Source: Colwellia sp.
GTDB lineage: Bacteria > Pseudomonadota > Gammaproteobacteria > Enterobacterales > Alteromonadaceae
Direction of reading: 5' to 3'
Length of the DNA: 64,000 nucleotides
Assembly: GCA_013215465.1 (NCBI GenBank)
Contig: JABSOW010000003.1
Coordinates: 1 to 64,000 of the forward strand
Shown: positions 36,624-48,140 of the stretch, piece by piece
Layout of the letters: the number at the start of each line of letters is the position of its first letter
How positions within the stretch are numbered: position 1 is the stretch's first letter
Notes under the pieces: model-generated
Database searches by the model: none
What the model saw: only the letters and a program-made list of their open reading frames with translations
Told to the model about the DNA's origin: nothing
Translations under genes and position numbers: made by a program

Positions 36624-39038
36624 ATGAACGCCTCTTCTGCTGTTAAAAAATCACCTATTTATTTCAGTAAAGCTGTAAAAATAATTGCTACGCTATTTAT
36701 TGGCCTCTATCTTGTTATTTGGGCCGCTTCTTCACCACTTAGTAAATATTTTATTATTCCCATACTAGCTGAACAAGGGCTGACGCTATCGCCTGACACT
36801 AGTATTCGCTATAACCCTTTTATCAGTCAGCTGACTGTTAGCGATTTGACACTCTATCTTAATAAAGAAGAAAAAGTACTTTCAATAAATGAATTAACCA
36901 TTCGCTTAACATTATTCCGTTTACTCTTTGATAAAATAGTGATTAGTAAATTTCAATTAGATAACGCATACCTAAAAATTAATAAAACAGCAACGCAGCT
37001 TATTATTGCCGGCATTGATCTAAACAAAGAAAATTCTAATGAAACCCCTAATAAAAACCAACAAGAGGTCAACGACACTGAGCCTAAGTCATTCGATTAT
37101 CAACTCATCTTACCAAAATTAGACTTTAGCCAAATTAACATTGATATAGAAAATAACAATAAACCCCATCAGGTTGTTATCAACAAGTTGTTAATCACGC
37201 AAGTAAAAGCAAATGAACAGTCTCAACAAGCGAAGGTAAATCTACAAAGCATTATTGACGGTACTAAACTTACATTAGCAGCCAATGCCAGTTTTGAACA
37301 AGGACAAGGAGAGGTTACTACTCAGCTAGCATTAATTGATTACCCTATCACTAAACTACAACGCTACGTGGAAGACCTATCTGAACTTAGTGGTTCTTTT
37401 TCATTAGTTAGTGAACAATCAATATCAATCACAACAGGGCAAATTAAACTGCATGTAAATAAAGCAGAAATAACTAATAAAAATCTTGTGGTCGGTTACC
37501 AAGAGCAATCTTTTACGTTAGAAAAATTACAACAGAACATTAGTGACTTAAAGTTAACGTTACATCAAGGTGAACTAACTGAACTAAGCGGCCAAGGACA
37601 GCTCACGCTAAATAAAGCCAGTATTCACCATCAAAAACCCAGTCAAAAGCTCGCTTACTTTGAACAATTAGCCTTAAACGATATTAGCTTTCACTTCACC
37701 GACAGCGCGGAAATAAAAATCGCTGAATTTGTTATTGATGATATTTTTGCTTCCAAAAATGAAGACCTAGACTTACCACCTTTAGTGCAATTAAAGCGGT
37801 TTAGCATCAGTGATCTGATCATAAGTGAGCGCCACTTAGCCGTGAATAAAATACTACTTGATAGCCTACAAAGTGACATAATTTTAAACAAAGAAAAAGC
37901 CATATCAAATTTAGTAACACTGCCCATCACCAAAGCAGAGCAAAAAGAGAATATCGAGGTGGTAGAAGACGTTGATCAAGAGATAAAGACTACAACAGCC
38001 GACTTTATTATTTCACTAAATGAGTTTTCATTAATTCATGATAATCAAATATCATTTTTAGATAACAGTGTCGAACCCGCCTATAAACGTATATTATTTA
38101 TCGATAAATTAACTCTCGGCACGCTTAGTAACGCTCAAGATAAAAAGGACAAACAAACACCATTTGAGTTAATTGGCCGCAGTAATAAATACGCCCATTT
38201 TAATTTTAAAGGCTTCACTCAACCATTTTCACAACAGCCAATACATCACCTTAACGGCTTTTTGAAAGAATTATCCTTACCTGCCGTTTCTACTTATATG
38301 AAGCAAGCCATGCAATTAGAATTAAAAAATGGTCAACTCAATACCGATATTAATGTCACGCTTAAAGGCGAACAATTGGATGGCAATGTCGTTATATTAT
38401 TGCAAGGGTTAGAAACTGCCATCGCTGATAGCGATGAAGCGGGCGCATTAATCGATCAGGGTGCTCTGCCCTTAAATTTTGCCTTAGGTATGTTAAAAGA
38501 TAGTCATGGTAATGTAGAGCTTGATGTACCATTGTCCGGCTCCACTTCCGACCCACAATTTGGTATGAGTAGTATTGTTGCCTTAATCACTCAAAAAGCC
38601 ATTTGGATGGCAACACAAGACTACTTATTAAAAACCTTTGTTCCCTACGCCAATATTGTTTCTGTTGCCATGACTGTAGGTGAATTTGCGCTAAAATTAC
38701 GCTTTGACGATTTACCTTATCAGGCGAAACAAATAGCGATAAATGAACAGCAACACGCTTATTTACAAGCCTTCATCGCTTTAATGCAAGACAAAAAAGA
38801 CACACGAGTGAATATTTGCGCGATTAGTACTCCTGCCGATATTAGCCTTACAGCAGGTAGTAAAGTAACCGATAAAAGTAAGATAAAACAACTTAAAGAA
38901 CTTGCCGAACAACGTGAAGAGCTATTCAAAGAATATATCATCAAACATGGCAATATTGCTTCATCAAGGTTATTGTTATGTTCACCGAAAATAGATAGTA
39001 GTGAAGATGCAAAACCACGCATTGAGCTGTCTGTTTAG
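36624..39038 (+). CDS. DUF748 / AsmA-like inner-membrane-anchored protein
   Basis: 804 residues. One N-terminal membrane helix (about 18-35), then a long beta-rich periplasmic part. The C-terminal half matches the DUF748 pattern: 'LNFALGMLKDSHGNVELDVP' positions about 615-634, 'LSGSTSDPQFG' and 'IWMATQDYLLKTFVPYANI'. AsmA-type proteins of this kind are implicated in moving phospholipids to the outer membrane. It begins 15 bases after the Cpx-like kinase gene, so it is probably part of that operon. No lipobox is seen. Confidence 0.87.
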   Translation: MNASSAVKKSPIYFSKAVKIIATLFIGLYLVIWAASSPLSKYFIIPILAEQGLTLSPDTSIRYNPFISQLTVSDLTLYLNKEEKVLSINELTIRLTLFRLLFDKIVISKFQLDNAYLKINKTATQLIIAGIDLNKENSNETPNKNQQEVNDTEPKSFDYQLILPKLDFSQINIDIENNNKPHQVVINKLLITQVKANEQSQQAKVNLQSIIDGTKLTLAANASFEQGQGEVTTQLALIDYPITKLQRYVEDLSELSGSFSLVSEQSISITTGQIKLHVNKAEITNKNLVVGYQEQSFTLEKLQQNISDLKLTLHQGELTELSGQGQLTLNKASIHHQKPSQKLAYFEQLALNDISFHFTDSAEIKIAEFVIDDIFASKNEDLDLPPLVQLKRFSISDLIISERHLAVNKILLDSLQSDIILNKEKAISNLVTLPITKAEQKENIEVVEDVDQEIKTTTADFIISLNEFSLIHDNQISFLDNSVEPAYKRILFIDKLTLGTLSNAQDKKDKQTPFELIGRSNKYAHFNFKGFTQPFSQQPIHHLNGFLKELSLPAVSTYMKQAMQLELKNGQLNTDINVTLKGEQLDGNVVILLQGLETAIADSDEAGALIDQGALPLNFALGMLKDSHGNVELDVPLSGSTSDPQFGMSSIVALITQKAIWMATQDYLLKTFVPYANIVSVAMTVGEFALKLRFDDLPYQAKQIAINEQQHAYLQAFIALMQDKKDTRVNICAISTPADISLTAGSKVTDKSKIKQLKELAEQREELFKEYIIKHGNIASSRLLLCSPKIDSSEDAKPRIELSV

Positions 39039-39056
39039 TTGATCATAAGCAGTTAA

Positions 39057-39103
39057 TACCAATTGAAATAATGACTTGAACATTCATTATTTCATTTGCT
39101 ATA
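39057..39103. repeat. Dispersed palindromic repeat upstream of the channel gene
   Basis: taccaattgaaataatga followed by a loop and tcattatttc: arms gaaataatga (39065-39074) and tcattatttc (39084-39093). A variant of the repeat at 26288-26329. It sits just before the channel gene and may act as a terminator for the DUF748 gene. Confidence 0.65.
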
Positions 39104-39116
39104 AAGAGTATTTATT

Positions 39117-39785
39117 GTGAAGAAAATGGATCAACAAGATAACTTTATCTACCTTACTTTTGCATTAATACTCTTATTATTAGGCACCGCACTAGCACAG
39201 CAATTTTTTGGTCATTCGGTACAACGGCTAATGCAATCAACCACAGTGATCACCTTGTTAGTGGCTGTTTGGGGTGTCAAATCTAAGCACTTTATTTTAA
39301 GAAAAACCTTTATTTTTCCTTTGGCTATTTTAACCATTTCCATGGCATCTAATTGGCTTGATAGTGCCGGGTTTGATCAGTTTCACCTACTACTCTTACT
39401 GAGCTATTTTATTTCTACCGCTTTTAAAACTGCTAAACAGGTTTTATTTACTGGTGAAATCGATGGCAATAAAATACTCGGCGCTATTTGCTTATACTTA
39501 TTATTAGGATTAATTTGGGCGGTAAGTTATACATTGTTGCAACTTGAATTTCCCAACTCATTTCAAGTAATGCATGAGCATCGCCAATGGTTTACTTTAT
39601 TTCCTGAGTTTATCTATTTCTCTTTTGTTACTATGACCACCTTAGGTTTTGGTGATATTTCACCCACGTTACCGCTGGCACGATTTTTAGTCTACTTAGA
39701 AGCGATCATTGGACAATTTTACCTGGCTATTTTAGTGGCTAGCTTAGTAGGTTCGAGAATATCTAGGCTACCGCACAAGCCATAA
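39117..39785 (+). CDS. Two-pore-domain-type potassium channel family protein
   Basis: 222 residues with about six hydrophobic helices. The C-terminal pair flanks a pore loop with the selectivity filter 'TMTTLGFGDISP' (TxGFGD). The upstream helices do not show a voltage-sensor Arg array, and there is no cytoplasmic RCK domain. It should conduct K+ passively across the inner membrane. The start is GTG 39117, with 'aagag' upstream; ATG 39126 is possible. Stands alone. Confidence 0.85.
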   Translation: MKKMDQQDNFIYLTFALILLLLGTALAQQFFGHSVQRLMQSTTVITLLVAVWGVKSKHFILRKTFIFPLAILTISMASNWLDSAGFDQFHLLLLLSYFISTAFKTAKQVLFTGEIDGNKILGAICLYLLLGLIWAVSYTLLQLEFPNSFQVMHEHRQWFTLFPEFIYFSFVTMTTLGFGDISPTLPLARFLVYLEAIIGQFYLAILVASLVGSRISRLPHKP

Positions 39786-39931
39786 AAAACCATTATATAC
39801 GATGGCTTTTACCTACTCTTGGTAATATTATTGTCATATAACTGTAACACTAGTGTCATATCTACTTGTTAAGTTGCTCTCATTTATTAGGCTATTTATT
39901 TACAGAAAATGGAATTACTGTTGGATTAAAC

Positions 39932-41554
39932 ATGAAAACGTTAGCACGTGTAAGCAGCAAATTGATCATCTTATCGCTAGTTCCTTTACTCATATTCAGT
40001 GCCATAATTTTTGTCAGTATGAAAATAACGGTTGAGCGTTACCAGCACTCTCAACACACGCTTGAATTTAGATTAAGCCAAACTCAACGACTCAACTTAA
40101 TTATCAGAACCTTTACCTCAGATATTATTGACACTGCTCATAAAGCCCGCAGTGGTATGGTATTGTGGCAAGATGCCCAAAAACAGGTAGACTTAGCAAA
40201 AAAAACAATTAACCAGCAATGGCAAGACTATAACGCTACTCACTTATCCAGCCAAGAAGTTAAGATAGTTAACAGCATGGCTCCTCTTTACCTAAATAGT
40301 GTCGAGGCCATGGACACTATTTCAGCCTTTATGGTTGAAGCATCTTCTTATAGTATGGGCAGTTTTGTTGACTTACGGATGTATGGGGCACTTGAACCCT
40401 TCCTCCTTAAATTAGATCAACTGGTGCTTTTGCAAAAAGAGTTAGCGCGTAAAGAAATAATTGTCAATGTACAATTAGCCTCGAAAAGCAACCAAACGCT
40501 ATTTTTAGTAGTCAGTGGCATCGCTTTCGCTATATTGCTGTTAGGTTTATCAATATTTAGATCAATCAGTAAACCGCTAAAACACCTGCAACAAACAATA
40601 GTTAACGTCGAAAAGCAATCCAACTTAGCACTACGTGTTACCTTAAATAGCCAAGATGAATTTGGTGAAATTGCCGACAGCTTTAATACCATGATGGATA
40701 GAATCGTTGAGTTTATTGGTACAATTTCCAATATTGGCTCTTCGTTAGATAATGCCACCGAAAACACCTTAACTGCCTGTATAGAAGCCAAAAGCCAAGT
40801 AAGCTGTACTCAAGATGAGTTAGCTAATGCCACTGTTTCTATTGAACAAATGACCAGAGCAGTCGAAATAACTCAAGCACATACAGAAGAAACGATAACG
40901 GTCAGTAAAGGTGCCGACACACATGCTGCTAACAACGTTACCATCGTCAAAAAGTCAGCATTACAAATAAAACAGTTAGCCGAAGCAATTAACCATTCTG
41001 CTGATCAAATGCATGTTTTACGAGAACATGGCCAACAAATTAACTCGGTGTTAACGGTAATAAAAACCGTTGCAGATCAAACAAATTTACTTGCCTTAAA
41101 TGCGGCAATAGAAGCAGCAAGAGCCGGCGAACAAGGCCGAGGATTTGCAGTAGTGGCCGATGAAGTACGTTCGTTAGCCCAACGTACTCAAGAATCAACC
41201 ATAGAAATTGAAGCTGTCATCGCCAATATCAGAAAAGCGACCGATGAAGCCGCAGCACAAATGAGAAAAAATGCCTTATTTGCCGATGATGGCGCAGAAA
41301 CAATTAAAACAACAGAAAAAACTCTGTCCGTTATTATGGCTTCATTTACCGATATCATCAGTAAAAATGAATTTATTAACCACAATCAAGGTGAGCAACT
41401 ATTAGCAGTTAAAGATGTAAATAATATGATGACCCAGATTTTCTCCTTATCACAAAAAAGTAAAGACACTACCGAGCTAGTGCTTGGTAATGCCAAAGAT
41501 GTCGAAAATCTAAGCCTGAAACTAAAGGCGGCATTAACGCAGTTTTGTTATTAA
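39932..41554 (+). CDS. Methyl-accepting chemotaxis protein
   Basis: About 540 residues. Membrane helix about 10-30, a periplasmic helical ligand domain (about 32-190), a second helix (about 195-215), a HAMP domain (about 215-270) and a signalling domain with the conserved hairpin tip '[20 protein letters not shown]'. I start at ATG 39932 (MKTLARVSS), which gives a normal basic N-terminus. The frame from 39866 would place 22 extra residues before the helix. The ligand is unknown. No che genes are nearby. Confidence 0.92.
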   Translation: MKTLARVSSKLIILSLVPLLIFSAIIFVSMKITVERYQHSQHTLEFRLSQTQRLNLIIRTFTSDIIDTAHKARSGMVLWQDAQKQVDLAKKTINQQWQDYNATHLSSQEVKIVNSMAPLYLNSVEAMDTISAFMVEASSYSMGSFVDLRMYGALEPFLLKLDQLVLLQKELARKEIIVNVQLASKSNQTLFLVVSGIAFAILLLGLSIFRSISKPLKHLQQTIVNVEKQSNLALRVTLNSQDEFGEIADSFNTMMDRIVEFIGTISNIGSSLDNATENTLTACIEAKSQVSCTQDELANATVSIEQMTRAVEITQAHTEETITVSKGADTHAANNVTIVKKSALQIKQLAEAINHSADQMHVLREHGQQINSVLTVIKTVADQTNLLALNAAIEAARAGEQGRGFAVVADEVRSLAQRTQESTIEIEAVIANIRKATDEAAAQMRKNALFADDGAETIKTTEKTLSVIMASFTDIISKNEFINHNQGEQLLAVKDVNNMMTQIFSLSQKSKDTTELVLGNAKDVENLSLKLKAALTQFCY

Positions 41555-41592
41555 TCATACCAAATGAAATAACTGCAAAAAATAGGAAAACC

Positions 41593-41634
41593 CTGATCTT
41601 GATCAAATAGCGGAATAATTTACTCAGCTAATAT
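41593..41634 (+). promoter_or_regulatory. FNR/EtrA-type site with class II promoter
   Basis: ctgat-cttg-atcaa (41593-41606) matches the FNR consensus TTGAT-N4-ATCAA at 9 of 10 bases. TAATAT at 41629-41634 is a good -10 box. A start about 7 bases after it (near 41641) puts the FNR site centre at -41.5, the standard class II activator position. The only gene downstream before the thiamine leader is the 33-residue protein. Confidence 0.75.
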
Positions 41635-41675
41635 ATTGTTATTGTTTTTTAATTTTTTTATTATTGGAGTATATT

Positions 41676-41777
41676 ATGGGTTGTTGTGGCGGATGTGGTG
41701 GTGAAGACCAGCAAGATAAAAAAGAGCAAGAAGTTGAACAAACAACAGAAAATAAAGAAACTACTAACGAGGAATAA
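41676..41777 (+). CDS. 33-residue Cys/Gly-rich small protein
   Basis: MGCCGGCGGEDQQDKK then an acidic, Gln/Glu/Thr-rich tail to 33 residues, TAA at 41775-41777. Cys3, Cys4 and Cys7 form a CCxxC cluster at the extreme N-terminus, followed by a highly charged, probably disordered tail. GGAG (41666-41669) lies 6 bases before the ATG, an excellent ribosome site, and a near-consensus FNR-type promoter lies just upstream. Metal, Fe-S or thiol chemistry is possible but unproven. It is too short for most gene finders. I do not know an assigned function. Confidence 0.75.
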   Translation: MGCCGGCGGEDQQDKKEQEVEQTTENKETTNEE

Positions 41778-41972
41778 ATTTATTTTCTCTACACTAGCAG
41801 TGACTTATATCAATTGAACCGTTACTGCTTTTATACCCTTTCATCCCATTAATATACGCTAATCATATATCACTTCTTCTTTACTGTCCTTTTAATGCTT
41901 GCTTATTGAGTATTGCTCAAGTTAGAATCGCTGTTGTTAAGTTGTCTCTATTTAAGAACACTTAACTCAATA

Positions 41973-42052
41973 CTTGTCGGAGTGCCAAAGGCTGAGATCG
42001 CGAAAGCGGGATCCGTAAACCTGATCAGATTAATATCTGCGTAGGGAACAAG
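41973..42052 (+). ncRNA. Thiamine pyrophosphate (TPP) riboswitch, THI element
   Basis: The conserved pieces appear in order: cttgtcggagtgc, 'ggctgagatcg', 'cgggatcc', 'aacctgatcagattaata' and 'ctgcgtagggaacaag', with closing stem cttg/caag. It binds TPP and controls the thi operon that follows. A hairpin with a T-tract lies just downstream (42053-42103), so control is probably by transcription termination. Confidence 0.97.
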
Positions 42053-44140
<2,088 letters not shown>

Positions 44141-44147
44141 TGCTATC

Positions 44148-44171
44148 GCCCCATTTTCTAGAAAATGGGGC
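44148..44171. repeat. Perfect 24-bp palindrome between thiC and thiO
   Basis: gccccatttt-ctag-aaaatggggc is identical to its own reverse complement and folds as a 10-bp stem with a ctag loop. It starts 8 bases after the thiC stop. No T-tract follows, so it is more likely an mRNA-stabilising or processing hairpin than a terminator. Confidence 0.85.
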
Positions 44172-44229
44172 TGTTAAAAATAGTTCCTCGACTCAAAGCG
44201 TTGAGCAGGATACTGATGGATACCATAAA

Positions 44230-45453
44230 ATGAACATAGCTATTATTGGTGCCGGTTTAATCGGGCGATTATTGGCACTTGCTTTCTTGCGAGCAAAACA
44301 CCATATTACCTTATTTGATAAAGATACTAAGTTGGCACATAACAGTGCCGCTTATGCTGCTGCGGGGTTGTTAACGCCGCTGGGCGAATCACTACATTGT
44401 CAGCCAAATATTGTAAAAATGGGCTTTGAATCATTACACTTATGGCCTAAGCTGTTAGCGAGTTTAGACGAACACACTATTTTTCAGCAAACCGGTGCCA
44501 TTATGGTTAGCCATGAGCAAGACAAAGGTGATTACCAGCGGTTTGTTCGTCATTTGCACAATAATTATGCTGAACATGCGGTGCAGAACTTAAATCGTCA
44601 AGAATTAACCGCACTTGAACCTGAGTTAGGGCGTAGCTTTAATCAAGGTTTGTATTTACCCCAAGAAGGGCAAATAGGTAATCGGCGTTTATTAATCGCC
44701 TTACGTAAACAGCTTGAGCAAGAAGGTGGCAATAATAAGCTCAACTGGCTGAGTGAGTGTTTAGTAACCGCCATTAAACACGGCGAACACAGCACACAAG
44801 TCAGCTATACCTTAACTAGAAACAGCACTCAGCAAAGTCATCATGCACCTTTTGATTTAGTCATTGATTGTCGTGGTACCGGCGCTACGTTAAAAAACGC
44901 TAAGCAAGCTTGCGCACCACTAGCAGATTTACGCTCGGTACGTGGCGAACTTTTTCAGTTATTTGCCCCTGCGGTTAATATTTCCAGGCCAATACGTTTA
45001 ATGCACCCAAGGTATCAGCTTTATATTGCCCCTAAAGGCAAAGGCTTTTATGTGGTTGGTGCCACTGAAATAGAAAGTGATGATGACTCACCGATGACAG
45101 TGCGTTCCGCAATGGAATTATTAAGTGCCGCTTATAGTATTCATCCAGGTTTTGCCGAAGCGAATATACGTCAACATATTAGTCAGTGTCGACCGGCATT
45201 TAGTGATAATCAACCAAAAATTAGCGTGCTGACCACTGATAACCAAAGTAGGTTAATTCAGGTAAATGGCTTATTCCGCCATGGCTTTTTAATTTCCCCT
45301 GTAGTCGTTCAACAAGTACTGGCATTAGTGGCGGCTATTGAACAACCAACTAGCGACACCAGTGACTTAACCAATACAGAGCTACCTTATAGTGAACTGT
45401 TACCGGTAGATTTTATTGCGGTAAAAAATAATCAAATGAAAGAAGTGATTTAA
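44230..45453 (+). CDS. thiO: Glycine oxidase ThiO (FAD-dependent)
   Basis: About 407 residues. FAD amine oxidase of the DAO family that makes dehydroglycine (iminoglycine) for thiazole synthesis using oxygen. The N-terminal dinucleotide site is 'IIGAGLIGRLLA'; 'RGELFQLFAP' and 'RPAFSDNQPKI' are later family-like segments. ATG 44230 (MNIAIIGAG) is the natural start; the frame back to 44140 would cross the palindrome. The thiS start overlaps its stop. ThiO rather than ThiH implies the aerobic route. Confidence 0.94.
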   Translation: MNIAIIGAGLIGRLLALAFLRAKHHITLFDKDTKLAHNSAAYAAAGLLTPLGESLHCQPNIVKMGFESLHLWPKLLASLDEHTIFQQTGAIMVSHEQDKGDYQRFVRHLHNNYAEHAVQNLNRQELTALEPELGRSFNQGLYLPQEGQIGNRRLLIALRKQLEQEGGNNKLNWLSECLVTAIKHGEHSTQVSYTLTRNSTQQSHHAPFDLVIDCRGTGATLKNAKQACAPLADLRSVRGELFQLFAPAVNISRPIRLMHPRYQLYIAPKGKGFYVVGATEIESDDDSPMTVRSAMELLSAAYSIHPGFAEANIRQHISQCRPAFSDNQPKISVLTTDNQSRLIQVNGLFRHGFLISPVVVQQVLALVAAIEQPTSDTSDLTNTELPYSELLPVDFIAVKNNQMKEVI

Positions 45454-45665
45454 TGAATATTCATATTAATGGCAACGCCTACGCGCTACCTCATGAAAAC
45501 CATATTAGTGTTAGCAGCGCATTAACCTTGCATTTTGTTGAAGCGCAGCAAAGTACCTTTGCCGTTGCTTTAAATGGCAATTTTGTTGGTAAAGACGACT
45601 ATGACAGCACTATAGTCAACAATGGTGATAGCCTTGATGTGTTATTGCCAATACAAGGGGGCTAA
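45453..45665 (+). CDS. thiS: Sulfur carrier protein ThiS
   Basis: 70 residues with a ubiquitin-like fold, ending in the Gly-Gly tail ('LLPIQGG') whose C-terminus becomes a thiocarboxylate. It hands sulfur to ThiG. It starts within the thiO stop (taATG) and is followed by thiG after 3 bases. The adenylating partner ThiF is not in this operon and must be elsewhere or replaced by MoeB. Confidence 0.95.
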   Translation: MNIHINGNAYALPHENHISVSSALTLHFVEAQQSTFAVALNGNFVGKDDYDSTIVNNGDSLDVLLPIQGG

Positions 45666-45668
45666 ATC

Positions 45669-46469
45669 ATGGCTATAAATATCTACGGACAACAACTCGA
45701 TAGCCGCTTACTTATTGGCAGCGCCTTATACCCATCGCCGCAGGTAATGAAAGAAGCCATACTAGCCAGTGGCTCACAAGTAGTAACCTTATCCCTTAAA
45801 CGTCAAAACCCTAGCGAGAAATCGGGTCAACAAATTTGGCATTATCTACAAGAAATAGTGCAACAAGTTGATGGTCACCTACTGCCTAATACTGCCGGTT
45901 GCAAAACCGCTAAAGAAGCGGTGACTTTAGCAAAAATGAGCAGGGAAATTTTTCAAACCGACTGGCTAAAACTTGAAGTGATTGGCGACGATTATAACTT
46001 ACAACCCGATCCTATCGAGTTATTAAGCGCCGCCGAGCAATTGATTGATGATGGCTTTAAAGTATTGCCTTATTGCACCGATGACTTGGTCATATGTCAG
46101 CGTTTATACGATTTAGGCTGTGAAGTGATCATGCCATGGGCATCACCTATTGGCACAGGTAAAGGTTTAATGAATCCGTATAACCTTGAAACCATACGTT
46201 TACGCTTACCCGATGCTACCTTAATTTTAGATGCTGGCATCGGCAAACCATCAGATGCTTGTTTAGCCATGGAAATGGGCTATGACGGTATTTTGCTTAA
46301 TAGTGCCGTGGCATTGGCGGATAACCCAGTATTAATGGCTAAAGCTTTCAGCCAGGCCTTAACAGCAGGTGAGCAAGGTTATATCGCCGGTATCATGGAG
46401 CAGAGGCAAACGGCTCACCCAAGTACGCCAACATTAGATACGCCTTTTTGGCTACAACAAACAAGTTAA
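45669..46469 (+). CDS. thiG: Thiazole synthase ThiG
   Basis: 266 residues, TIM barrel. It joins deoxyxylulose phosphate, dehydroglycine and ThiS sulfur into the thiazole phosphate. Visible motifs: '[12 protein letters not shown]', '[14 protein letters not shown]', the Schiff-base lysine region '[10 protein letters not shown]' and '[11 protein letters not shown]'. The second motif carries '[11 protein letters not shown]', slightly different from the usual 'VTVALRR'. In the thi operon between thiS and thiDE. Confidence 0.95.
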   Translation: MAINIYGQQLDSRLLIGSALYPSPQVMKEAILASGSQVVTLSLKRQNPSEKSGQQIWHYLQEIVQQVDGHLLPNTAGCKTAKEAVTLAKMSREIFQTDWLKLEVIGDDYNLQPDPIELLSAAEQLIDDGFKVLPYCTDDLVICQRLYDLGCEVIMPWASPIGTGKGLMNPYNLETIRLRLPDATLILDAGIGKPSDACLAMEMGYDGILLNSAVALADNPVLMAKAFSQALTAGEQGYIAGIMEQRQTAHPSTPTLDTPFWLQQTS

Positions 46470-46478
46470 ACTTTGATC

Positions 46479-48104
46479 ATGACCAGTCAAAAACCTATTC
46501 AAAAAGCTAAGCAAAAACCAATAATCTGGACCATTTCCGGTAGCGATTGCTCTGGTGGTGCTGGCATCGCCGCCGACATTAAAACAGGCCATGCCTTAGG
46601 GGTCGAAGTTTGTCATTTAATCACCGCCAATACCGTCCAAAACTCAACTAGCTTGCTATCAGTTAATGCAGTACCTGTTGAGCTATTACAACAACAGGTG
46701 ACGGCTTTATTTAAAGATAAAAAGCCTACTGTCGTCAAAATTGGTTTACTAGCCAATGCTGAACAAGTGCAGTGGTTAGCGGCAACTATTGCTAAATTAA
46801 AGCAAGAAAATAGTTTATTAATTACTGTTTACGATCCCGTTGGTCAAGCCAGTGTTGGTGGCCATTTCAATGCCTTATCGCTAGCTCAGCTTACGCCTTT
46901 ATTAACGCAAGTAGATATTATTACTCCAAACCTAGCCGAGGCTAAAATCTTAGCCGCTACCTCTGGCAGTAGCGCGACTTTAGCAGAGAAAATTTACCGT
47001 GATTTTACGATTAATGCGGTAATAGTTAAAGGCGGACATAGTGACAATACTAGTGTTTGTATTGATCTGTGTTGCTATCAATTAAATACTATTAAGCAAG
47101 ATAACCAAGACAAAATTTTACAACGCGTTAGCTATCAACTTAGCTCGCCACGCCTTGCTAGCCATTATAGCCATGGTGGTGGCTGCACCTTTGCTAGTGC
47201 ACTGGCTGCTTTTTTAGCGCAAGGTTATTTACTGCGCGATGCATTTACCTTAAGTAAAGCGTTTATTAATCAAGGATTAGCCGCGACCGTGGCACTGAGC
47301 GCCATCAAAGGTCATCAATATTATGGTGCTTTCGAGCAACTTTCATGGCCAAAACAAGCACAATATTTCCCAAAAGTCAGTGAGCAGTTAACTCAGCAAT
47401 ACCAAAATTTACCACGCTTTAATAGCTTAGCTTTACAGGGCGAAAAACTGGGTCTTTACCCCGTTATCGACTCACTGTATTGGCTTAAGCGTTTGCTGCC
47501 CTTAGGGTTGAAAATTATTCAGCTAAGAGTAAAGAATTTAAGCGCTGCTGAGTTAGAGCAGCTGATCATTGCTGCGGTAGCATTAGCAAAAAACTATCAT
47601 ACTCGCTTGTTTATTAATGACTATTGGCAACTGGCGATAAAGCACGGCGCTTATGGGGTGCATATTGGTCAAGAAGATTTAGCAGCAGCAGATTTAGTAC
47701 AAATTCAACAAGCGGGCTTACGTTTAGGGATCAGTACTCATGGTTGCTATGAGTTTTTACTTGCACAACAGCTACAGCCTTCATATTTAGCCATTGGCGC
47801 TATTTTCCCCACCAAGACTAAAGATATGACCGGGCAAATTCAAGGGATAGAAAATTTACAACAATTGTTAGCATTAAGGCAGCAAGCGCCTAAAACAATT
47901 ACGCTCGAGGATGACGATGAACTTAATGAGCGGCAAGGTAAAAGCGAATATATTCCCATCGTTGCCATTGGTGGCATTAACCTTGACCGTGCCCCACAAG
48001 TTTTAGCCACTGGTGTTGATAGTATTGCCGTGGTAACGGCTATTACCGAAGCAAAAGATCCAGAAGCAGCCGTTGCCCAACTTGTTGCCCATACTGTTTT
48101 ATGA
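46479..48104 (+). CDS. thiDE: Bifunctional ThiD-ThiE: HMP-P kinase / thiamine phosphate synthase
   Basis: About 541 residues. The N-terminal half (about 15-270) is ThiD, which phosphorylates hydroxymethylpyrimidine phosphate ('SGSDCSGGAGI', 'DPVGQAS', 'GGGCTFASAL'). The C-terminal half (about 320-540) is ThiE, which joins it to thiazole phosphate ('QLRVKN', 'INDYWQLA', 'GVHIGQEDL', 'AIGAIFPTKTK', 'AIGGI'). ThiE holds an acidic insert ('LEDDDELNERQGK') before its last strand. ATG 46479 is chosen; TTG 46473 is in frame. Last gene of the operon. Confidence 0.95.
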   Translation: MTSQKPIQKAKQKPIIWTISGSDCSGGAGIAADIKTGHALGVEVCHLITANTVQNSTSLLSVNAVPVELLQQQVTALFKDKKPTVVKIGLLANAEQVQWLAATIAKLKQENSLLITVYDPVGQASVGGHFNALSLAQLTPLLTQVDIITPNLAEAKILAATSGSSATLAEKIYRDFTINAVIVKGGHSDNTSVCIDLCCYQLNTIKQDNQDKILQRVSYQLSSPRLASHYSHGGGCTFASALAAFLAQGYLLRDAFTLSKAFINQGLAATVALSAIKGHQYYGAFEQLSWPKQAQYFPKVSEQLTQQYQNLPRFNSLALQGEKLGLYPVIDSLYWLKRLLPLGLKIIQLRVKNLSAAELEQLIIAAVALAKNYHTRLFINDYWQLAIKHGAYGVHIGQEDLAAADLVQIQQAGLRLGISTHGCYEFLLAQQLQPSYLAIGAIFPTKTKDMTGQIQGIENLQQLLALRQQAPKTITLEDDDELNERQGKSEYIPIVAIGGINLDRAPQVLATGVDSIAVVTAITEAKDPEAAVAQLVAHTVL

Positions 48105-48140
48105 GTTTACGCTTGAATAACTTAACGCTTTTAGTCGACT

